Of a stretch of 64,000 nt of DNA, positions 58,857-64,000 are shown piece by piece. A program made the translations under genes and the position numbers. Position 1 is the stretch's first letter, and each line of letters begins with the position of its first letter. This DNA comes from Nocardioides sp. QY071 (GTDB taxonomy: Bacteria > Actinomycetota > Actinomycetes > Propionibacteriales > Nocardioidaceae): NCBI RefSeq assembly GCF_029961765.1, contig NZ_CP124681.1, forward strand, positions 4,712,001 to 4,776,000. Direction: 5' to 3'. The notes beneath the pieces were generated by a model that was not told where the DNA came from, ran no database searches, and was given only the letters and a program-made list of their open reading frames with translations.

Positions 58857-59176
58857 CTTGGTTGCTCCTTCGCACGGACGGAGTCCCTCCGTCCCGGCGT
58901 ACCGGGTCGGCTGCTCAACGCACCACTTGTTCTCTTGCTGGTGTCGGACAAGCGAGAAGCCCCGGCAAGGACCGGGGCTCTTGCGGCGTCACGTTACCAA
59001 AACGCGACCCAAGACCGGCTTTCGGCAGTGCCGGTCTAGTCCGGTCGCACCACGGCGCGCCGACGATCGGTCCGGATGTCCGGGTGGTGGTGCCGGGCCT
59101 GCGCGATCACCGGATCCGCACGCTCCTCCCCGCTTACCGTCGAACTCCGACCGTCCTCACCTGTCTCGGATGCCCC
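58857..59176. other. 320-bp divergent region with purA leader hairpins
   Basis: No gene. Three short perfect hairpins stand out: GGACGGA/TCCGTCC (58876-58894), AGCCCCGG/CCGGGGCT (58958-58979) and GACCGGC/GCCGGTC (59013-59036). A possible minus-strand -10 TAACGT lies at 58991-58996, so the first two hairpins would be in the purA leader. The remaining sequence up to 59176 must hold the diguanylate cyclase promoter, not clearly visible. Confidence 0.5.
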
Positions 59177-60637
59177 ATGAACGTCGTCCACTGGATGCAG
59201 CCCCGCAGCCACCGCGCCGCCGCCCGTTCCGTCTCGACGCTGTGCGCGGTCGGCGCCGGCGTGGCGGTCCTCACCGCGCCCCTGCAGCACGAGGACCTCG
59301 GCCGGTCCGGGATCGCGGTCGCGGGCGGTCTGGTGGCGCTGGTGATCGCGTTCAGCATCCTGGCGCGCCGGTTCGACGAGCGGCACCGCCTCGGCTGGGC
59401 GTTCGGGCCGCTGCTCGCCGTCGGGGCCCTGGCCGCGATCGACCTGCTGACCCACGACAGCGGCGTCTCGGCACAGGCCTTCTTCCTCTTCCCGGCGCTG
59501 TACGGCGCCTCCCAGCTGCGCCCGCCCGGCGCAGCCCTGCTGACCGCGGCGTCCGTGAGTGGCGAGCTGGTCGTCGTCCTCACCCAGCTGCCGGCGCGCG
59601 CGGCCGTCGTGGACGCCGTCTACGTGAGCGCCGCCCTCGTCACCTCCGCGGTCCTGCTGGCCGTGGCCAGCGAGCGGCACGCCCGCACGGTCGCCCAGCT
59701 CGAGCGGATGGCGGCGGTCGACCCGCTCACCGGCCTGTCGACGCGACGGGTGCTCGAGAAGGCCGCGGCGTCCGCACTGTCCGGCGCGCACAGCGACGCC
59801 GGCACCGCACTCGTCCTCATCGACGTCGACCACTACAAGGCGATCAACGACGGGCACGGCCACCCCGCGGGAGACGAGGTGCTGGTGCAGCTCGCCGGCC
59901 TGCTGCTCGAGCACAGCCGCCCGACCGATGTCGTGTGCCGCCTCGGCGGCGACGAGATCGCCGTGCTGCTCCCGGGATGTGGCCTCGACGCGGCCCTCGC
60001 CCGCGCCGAGGAGATCCTGGCCGCCGTACGCGACCGGACGTTCGTCGTCGGCGACGGCACCCAGCTCGACGTCTCGGTCAGCCTCGGCTGCGCCCACATG
60101 CCCACCCACGGCGACGACCTGCGGTCCCTGTACTCCGCCGCCGACGCCGCGCTCTACGAGGCCAAGCAGTCCGGTCGCGGGCGGGTCGGCACGACTGACG
60201 CCCTCACCGAAGGGCGCATCCCCTATGCTCAACTAGAACGTGTTCTAGATCTAGGAGCAGCCATGGGCGCCAGCCGCGAGACCATCCTCGAGACCATCCA
60301 GAAGTACGTCGACCTCGTCGCGACCGGCTCCTCGGCCGACGTCGTGGCGCTGTACGCCGACGGCGCCACCCTCGAGGACCCGGTCGGCTCCGACGTACTG
60401 ACCACCCGCGAGCAGATCGCCTCGTTCTACGGCACCCTCGACGGCCTCGAGCAGTCCGGCCGCCTGCTGTTCGCCCGCGTCGCCGGCAACGAGGCGGCCT
60501 TCTCCTTCGAGCTGGCCACCAAGGCCGGCGACCAGACGTTCACCCTCGCCCCGATCGACGTGATGACCTTCGACGACGACGGCCGGATCACCAGCATGCG
60601 GGCGTTCTGGTCCGGCGAGGACATGGCCGTCAGCTGA
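59177..60637 (+). CDS. membrane diguanylate cyclase, reading in frame into a ketosteroid-isomerase-like domain
   Basis: 486 residues from the ATG at 59177. Residues 1-165 have about five hydrophobic helices. The GGDEF domain (about 175-337) has DVDHYKAINDGHGHPAGD and the active loop GGDEI (257-261), with I instead of F. The inhibitory site R248xxD251 lies five residues before the loop. It should make cyclic di-GMP. After residue 337 the frame reads through a promoter-like region and into a SnoaL-like domain (from M363). That downstream part has its own operator, ribosome binding site and ATG (see 60263), so the native cyclase may be the full 486 residues only by read-through. Confidence 0.82.
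   Translation: MNVVHWMQPRSHRAAARSVSTLCAVGAGVAVLTAPLQHEDLGRSGIAVAGGLVALVIAFSILARRFDERHRLGWAFGPLLAVGALAAIDLLTHDSGVSAQAFFLFPALYGASQLRPPGAALLTAASVSGELVVVLTQLPARAAVVDAVYVSAALVTSAVLLAVASERHARTVAQLERMAAVDPLTGLSTRRVLEKAAASALSGAHSDAGTALVLIDVDHYKAINDGHGHPAGDEVLVQLAGLLLEHSRPTDVVCRLGGDEIAVLLPGCGLDAALARAEEILAAVRDRTFVVGDGTQLDVSVSLGCAHMPTHGDDLRSLYSAADAALYEAKQSGRGRVGTTDALTEGRIPYAQLERVLDLGAAMGASRETILETIQKYVDLVATGSSADVVALYADGATLEDPVGSDVLTTREQIASFYGTLDGLEQSGRLLFARVAGNEAAFSFELATKAGDQTFTLAPIDVMTFDDDGRITSMRAFWSGEDMAVS
60224..60248 (+). promoter_or_regulatory. -10 box TATGCT and KstR-like operator of the isomerase-like gene
   Basis: TATGCT (60224-60229) is followed by CTAGAACGTGTTCTAG (60233-60248), arms CTAGAAC/GTTCTAG. 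This fits the KstR consensus TNNAACNNGTTNNA, the regulator of cholesterol degradation in mycobacteria and relatives. AGGAG lies 5 nt before the ATG at 60263. Confidence 0.65.
60263..60637 (+). CDS. SnoaL/ketosteroid-isomerase-like protein (nested start)
   Basis: 124 residues if started at the ATG 60263: MGASRETILETIQKYVDLVATGSSADVVALYADGATLEDPVGSD. This is a typical small NTF2-fold steroid delta-isomerase or SnoaL-like enzyme. AGGAG at 5 nt and the KstR-like box directly upstream argue that this is an independent gene for steroid catabolism. It shares the reading frame and stop with the cyclase above, so both cannot be called without overlap. Confidence 0.7.
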   Translation: MGASRETILETIQKYVDLVATGSSADVVALYADGATLEDPVGSDVLTTREQIASFYGTLDGLEQSGRLLFARVAGNEAAFSFELATKAGDQTFTLAPIDVMTFDDDGRITSMRAFWSGEDMAVS

Positions 60638-60649
60638 CTGTTCCGGCCT

Positions 60650-60803
60650 CGCCGACCCGGCACAAAGTGGTCCGGATCTTCCGCTGACCCGGCGCAGAGT
60701 GGCGCCGGAAACGCGCCGACCCGGCAGAAAGTGCCTCATGAGCAAGACACTTTCTGCCGGGTCGGCGGGATTTCAGAGCAGTTCGAGCCGGGTCGGCGGG
60801 CGT
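60650..60803. repeat. GCCGACCCGGCAGAAAGTG repeat family with 20-bp hairpin
   Basis: Three direct versions of a GCCGACCCGGCnnAAAGTG word (near 60651, 60684 and 60715) are followed by three inverted versions. Perfect 20-bp arms at 60714-60733 and 60748-60767 enclose a 14-nt loop. The last inverted word runs into the end of the carboxyltransferase gene. Bidirectional terminator likely. Confidence 0.8.
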
Positions 60804-62251
60804 TAGGAGCCAGTTCGAGCCGGGTCGGCGAGGCGGGCGGCGATCTCCGCGACGACGGCCCGGGCGAGGGTCTCGGGGGTGTCACCGTCGGCCTCGGGGA
60901 CGACGCCGTGGACGTCGCCGTCCGCGAGCAGGTCGAGCGCGCCGACCTTCTGCTGGGCGGCCATCTCGGCGGCCCGCGACGGCTCGCCGTGGACGATGAC
61001 GCTCGCGCCCTCGGGCGGGAGTGGCGAGAGCCAACCGCGCTCGGTCGCGAGCACCGTCTTCGCGGGCAGCAGCGCGAGCGCGCCTCCGCCGCAGCCCTGG
61101 CCGAGGATCACCGAGACGGTCGGCACGGTCATGGTCACCAGCCCGGCGATGCAGCGGGCGATCTCGCCCGCCATCGCGCCCTCCTCGGCGTGCTGCGACA
61201 GCTCGGCGCCGGGGGTGTCGATCACGGTGACCAGCGGCAGCCGCAGCTCCTCGGCGAGCTCCATCGCCCGCCGGGCCTCGCGCAGCGCACCCGGCCCCAT
61301 CGGGGTCGCCGGTGTCTGGCGGGAGCGGTCCTGGCCGACCAGGACGCACGGCTGGCCGTCGAGGCGGGTCAGCGCGATGAGCACCGAGTCGTCACGCTCG
61401 CCCTCGTCGGTGCCCTTGAGCCGCAGCGTGCTGGCGGCGCCGTACCTGATCAGGTCCCGTACGCCGACCCGCCCCGGCGCCCGGGTCGCCTCGATGTCCT
61501 CCCAGACCGGGTGGTCCAGGGTGGTGCCGCGGGTGACCGGATCGCGCCGGTCGAGCTCGGGCGACGACGGCGGGTCGACGAGCACGCCGAGGGCGTGGTC
61601 GACGAGCGCCGGGATGCTCTCCACGGGGATGACCGCGTCGATGACACCGTGGGCGGCGAGGTTCTCGGCCAGCTGGACGCCCTCGGGGAACGGGCGGCCG
61701 TTGAGCGCTTCGTAGACCTTCGGGCCGAGGAAGCCGACCAGAGCGCCCGGCTCGGCGACCGTGACATGCCCGAGCGAGCCCCACGACGCGTAGACGCCGC
61801 CCGTGGTGGGGTGGCGCAGGTGGACGAGGTACGGCAGGCCGGCGGCGCGGTGCTCCATCAGCGCCCGCGAGATCTCGACCATCTGCACGAACGCCCGGGT
61901 GCCCTCCTGCATCCGGGTGCCGCCCGACGACGTGCTCGCCAGCACCGGCAGGCCCTCCGCCGTCGCCCGGCGTACGGCGGCCGCGATCCGGGTCGCCGCC
62001 GCGACGCCGATCGAGCCGGCCAGGAAGCGGAACTCGTTGACCACGAACGCCACCGGCCGCCCGCGCACCGTGCCGCGGCCGGTCAGCACCGACTCGTCCG
62101 TCCCGGCCTTCTCCGCGGCGGCGCGCAGCTCGGCCCGGTAGTCCTCGCCGTGCCCGCTGATGTCGACCGGCGTGTCCCACGACTCGTAGGAGCCCTCGTC
62201 CAGGACGAGGTCGATCAGCTCGCGGGCGGTCCAGCGTCGGGGCGTGCTCAT
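60803..62251 (-). CDS. fused beta/alpha carboxyltransferase (acetyl-CoA carboxylase type)
   Basis: 482 residues. First half like AccD (SSGGTRMQEGTRAFVQM, GSLGHVTVAEPGALVGFLGP) but without the zinc ribbon. Second half like AccA (VTVIDTPGAELSQHAEEGAMAGEIARCIAG, ILGQGCGGGALALLPA). This layout occurs in actinobacterial acyl-CoA carboxylase-like proteins; it would transfer carboxyl from biotin to an acyl-CoA. A biotin carboxylase or carrier is not nearby. ATG at 62251 chosen from family start; the frame is open to 62293. The last codons use the adjacent repeat. Confidence 0.9.
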   Translation of the reverse strand: MSTPRRWTARELIDLVLDEGSYESWDTPVDISGHGEDYRAELRAAAEKAGTDESVLTGRGTVRGRPVAFVVNEFRFLAGSIGVAAATRIAAAVRRATAEGLPVLASTSSGGTRMQEGTRAFVQMVEISRALMEHRAAGLPYLVHLRHPTTGGVYASWGSLGHVTVAEPGALVGFLGPKVYEALNGRPFPEGVQLAENLAAHGVIDAVIPVESIPALVDHALGVLVDPPSSPELDRRDPVTRGTTLDHPVWEDIEATRAPGRVGVRDLIRYGAASTLRLKGTDEGERDDSVLIALTRLDGQPCVLVGQDRSRQTPATPMGPGALREARRAMELAEELRLPLVTVIDTPGAELSQHAEEGAMAGEIARCIAGLVTMTVPTVSVILGQGCGGGALALLPAKTVLATERGWLSPLPPEGASVIVHGEPSRAAEMAAQQKVGALDLLADGDVHGVVPEADGDTPETLARAVVAEIAARLADPARTGS

Positions 62252-62307
62252 GACGCGGATACAACCACGGCCGCGCCCGGGGTACGTCGGCAAGTTCTGC
62301 CAATGCC

Positions 62308-62313
62308 TAGGGT
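62308..62313 (+). promoter_or_regulatory. -10 box TAGGGT of the lipid kinase gene (leaderless)
   Basis: TAGGGT followed by 6 nt and the GTG at 62320. Confidence 0.5.
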
Positions 62314-62319
62314 GGGCGC

Positions 62320-63210
62320 GTGGCCACGAGACTGCTGCTGATCACCAACGGCGAGGCCGGTACGGCGGACCGGGAGGCCGTCGACGCCGCGCTCGCGGTG
62401 CTCCGGGAGGGCGCCGAGGTCGAGGTGGCCGCCACCTCCTCCGAGGATGAGCTCGACGACGTGCTGGAGGACGCGGGCGACCGCAGGATCGTGGTTGCCG
62501 GCGGGGACGGCAGCATCCACGCGGTGGTGCAGGCGCTGCACTCCCGCGGCGACCTGGCCGGCAGGGAGCTCGCCCTGGTCCCGCTCGGGACCGGCAACGA
62601 CTTCGCCCGCACGCTCGGCCTGCCGCTCGAGCCCGAGGAGGCGGCGCGGGTGGTGCTGGCGGGCACCCCGCGGCCCACGGACCTGGTCGTCGACGAGGAC
62701 GGCCAGGTGACCGTCAACAGCGTGCACCTCGGCGCCGGCGCGGAGGCGGGCAAGCGGGGTGCGCGGTGGAAGGAGCGGCTGGGCCGGGTGGGCTACCCGA
62801 TCGGGGCGCTGCAGACCGCGATCAACCCGCCGAGCCTGCGGGTCCGGGTGGAGGTCGACGGCGAGGTGGTCGTCGACGTCGACCAGCCGGTGCTCATGGT
62901 GGCCGTCGGCAACGGCGCCTCGGTCGGCGGCGGCACCGAGCTCACCCCCGACGCCGAGCCGCACGACGGCGAGGTCGACGTGCTGATCGCGACGCCGCGC
63001 GGTCCTCTCGCACGGCTGGGCTACCTGGTCCGGCTCCCGTTCGCACGGCACGAGGAGCACCGCGACGTCCGGATCCTGCGGGGCCGCACGGTGCGGGTCA
63101 GCGGGACCGCGTTCGAGTGCAACAGCGACGGCGAGATCGACGGGCCGGTGCGGTCGCGGACGTGGCGGGTGCAGCCGGCGGCGTACGCGATGGTGGTCCC
63201 CCACCTCTAG
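62320..63210 (+). CDS. diacylglycerol-kinase family lipid kinase
   Basis: 296 residues. VVAGGDGSIHAVVQAL (nucleotide site), PLGTGNDFARTLGLPL and GGTELTPDAEPHDGEVDVLIA are the DAGK/YegS/BmrU family blocks. It should phosphorylate a lipid alcohol with ATP; the exact lipid is unknown. GTG start 6 nt after a TAGGGT box. Confidence 0.9.
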   Translation: MATRLLLITNGEAGTADREAVDAALAVLREGAEVEVAATSSEDELDDVLEDAGDRRIVVAGGDGSIHAVVQALHSRGDLAGRELALVPLGTGNDFARTLGLPLEPEEAARVVLAGTPRPTDLVVDEDGQVTVNSVHLGAGAEAGKRGARWKERLGRVGYPIGALQTAINPPSLRVRVEVDGEVVVDVDQPVLMVAVGNGASVGGGTELTPDAEPHDGEVDVLIATPRGPLARLGYLVRLPFARHEEHRDVRILRGRTVRVSGTAFECNSDGEIDGPVRSRTWRVQPAAYAMVVPHL

Positions 63211-63215
63211 CGCAA

Positions 63216-63221
63216 TAGGCT
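63216..63221 (+). promoter_or_regulatory. -10 box TAGGCT of the lysyl-tRNA synthetase gene
   Basis: TAGGCT followed by 8 nt and the GTG at 63230, just after the lipid kinase stop. Confidence 0.4.
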
Positions 63222-63229
63222 TGGGCGCC

Positions 63230-64000
63230 GTGGCACGTGGACAGAGCAACCAGCAGCAGGACCCCGCCGACTGGGTGACCCGGACCGCCGACCTGGCGCT
63301 GCGGCACGCCGAGCAGGTCAACGGCGGCACCCTGCCCGACCTGGTCACCTGCGCGTCCGGGATCAGCCCGTCCGGGCCGATCCACCTCGGCAACCTGCGC
63401 GAGTTCCTCACCGTCCACTTCGTGGCCGAGGAGATCCGGCGCCGCGGCATCAACGTGCGCCACCTGCACAGCTGGGACGACTACGACCGGTTCCGCAAGG
63501 TGCCGGCCGGCATCGACACCGCCTGGAACGAGCACATCGGCCGCCCGCTGTCCGCCGTCCCCGACCCGACGGGCGAGTTCGCCAACTGGGGCGAGCGCTA
63601 CAAGGCGCCCCTGCGTGCCGCGCTCGTCGAGATGGGCTGCGACATGGTCGAGGTCGACCAGACCGCGATGTACCGCTCCGGCGCCTACCGGGAGCAGGTG
63701 CTCACCGCGATCCGCAAGCGCGACGAGATCGAGGCCGTGATGGCGCGCTTCCGCACCAAGAAGGTCGAGAGCGGCGACGCCCCGGACGCCGATGAGGACG
63801 AGGGCCACGGCGCCAGCGAGGACCTCGCCCGGTTCCCCTACAAGCCGTACTGCCGCGGTTGCGGACGCGACACGGTCACCCTGACGTCCTACGACGACGA
63901 GACGACCGACCTCGCCTACACCTGCGACGTGTGCGGCGACTCCTACGTCACCAACGTCGCCACGCAGGACGAGGGCAAGCTGGTCTGGAAGGTCGACTGG
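63230..64000 (+). CDS. lysS: lysyl-tRNA synthetase, class I (N-terminal part, cut by the window end)
   Basis: 257 codons open to the edge. Class I signature: CASGISPSGPIHLGNLREFLT with HLGN in the HIGH position (52-55), then INVRHLHSWDDYDRFRKVPAG, and two C-x2-C pairs (CRGCGRD, CDVCGD) of a zinc-like site. Class I LysRS is archaeal in type but is found in many actinobacteria. The GTG is 8 nt after TAGGCT. It charges tRNA-Lys, and may coexist with a class II enzyme elsewhere. Confidence 0.93.
   Translation, partial: MARGQSNQQQDPADWVTRTADLALRHAEQVNGGTLPDLVTCASGISPSGPIHLGNLREFLTVHFVAEEIRRRGINVRHLHSWDDYDRFRKVPAGIDTAWNEHIGRPLSAVPDPTGEFANWGERYKAPLRAALVEMGCDMVEVDQTAMYRSGAYREQVLTAIRKRDEIEAVMARFRTKKVESGDAPDADEDEGHGASEDLARFPYKPYCRGCGRDTVTLTSYDDETTDLAYTCDVCGDSYVTNVATQDEGKLVWKVDW

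Noticed and set aside
1..64000. Prophage, IS element, integrase, toxin-antitoxin or defence island
   Set aside because: No transposase, integrase, capsid, nuclease or toxin motifs were found in any frame with coding character.

Overview
The window is from a very GC-rich actinobacterium, most likely Nocardioidaceae (Nocardioides-like). The reasons are the strong GC bias, frequent GTG starts, many TANNNT -10 boxes 6-8 nt ahead of start codons (leaderless mRNAs), the DUF3073-purM-purF order, the SCP_3 (bacterial sterol-carrier) protein, a MhuD-type heme oxygenase, class I lysyl-tRNA synthetase and a KstR-type operator. No tRNA, rRNA, IS element, prophage or CRISPR array was seen.

The backbone is de novo purine synthesis. 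purM, purF, purL, purQ, purS, purC, purB, purD and purA all lie on the minus strand, spread as islands between 5 and 59 kb instead of forming one operon. Accessory genes sit between them. 1-4.5 kb: partial acyl-CoA dehydrogenase, CaiB-type CoA transferase, alpha/beta hydrolase, beta-propeller protein. 7.6-14.5 kb: FAD oxidoreductase, M20 peptidase, SecD-like lipoprotein, SCP_3 protein, ArsR-type regulator with a divergent MFS pump, lipoprotein. 17-24 kb: Ser/Thr kinase, DUF1906 secreted hydrolase, and a PucR / fungal-type cytosine deaminase / CodB-type permease unit. 24.7-31 kb: AraC regulator, DUF4242 protein, general stress protein, beta-propeller lipoprotein, acyl-CoA ligase. 31.6-41 kb: ECF sigma/anti-sigma pair and two paralogous MalT-like LuxR giants on either side of an MFS pump. 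41-49 kb: sortase-anchored Ig-like surface protein, mhuD, SRPBCC protein, acetyltransferases, HIT protein. 49-55.6 kb: three tandem Ser/Thr kinases, each with an extracellular FG-GAP/VCBS propeller. 55.6-64 kb: receiver-PAS-histidine kinase, diguanylate cyclase running in frame into a ketosteroid-isomerase-like gene with its own KstR-like box, fused carboxyltransferase, diacylglycerol-kinase-family enzyme, partial LysRS.

Two things stand out beyond the genes. First, three copies of a roughly 145-165 bp palindromic element (16858-17019, 36370-36536, 36544-36688) keep short sequence words while their helices change in a compensatory way, which suggests a structured element. Two copies extend into the ends of neighbouring genes. 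Second, most gene ends carry long, perfect or near-perfect inverted repeats with unusual loops and no U-tract, each with a different sequence. The kinase trio, with six acidic DxDGxGxxD-type loops per ectodomain, is the best candidate for a little-described protein system.
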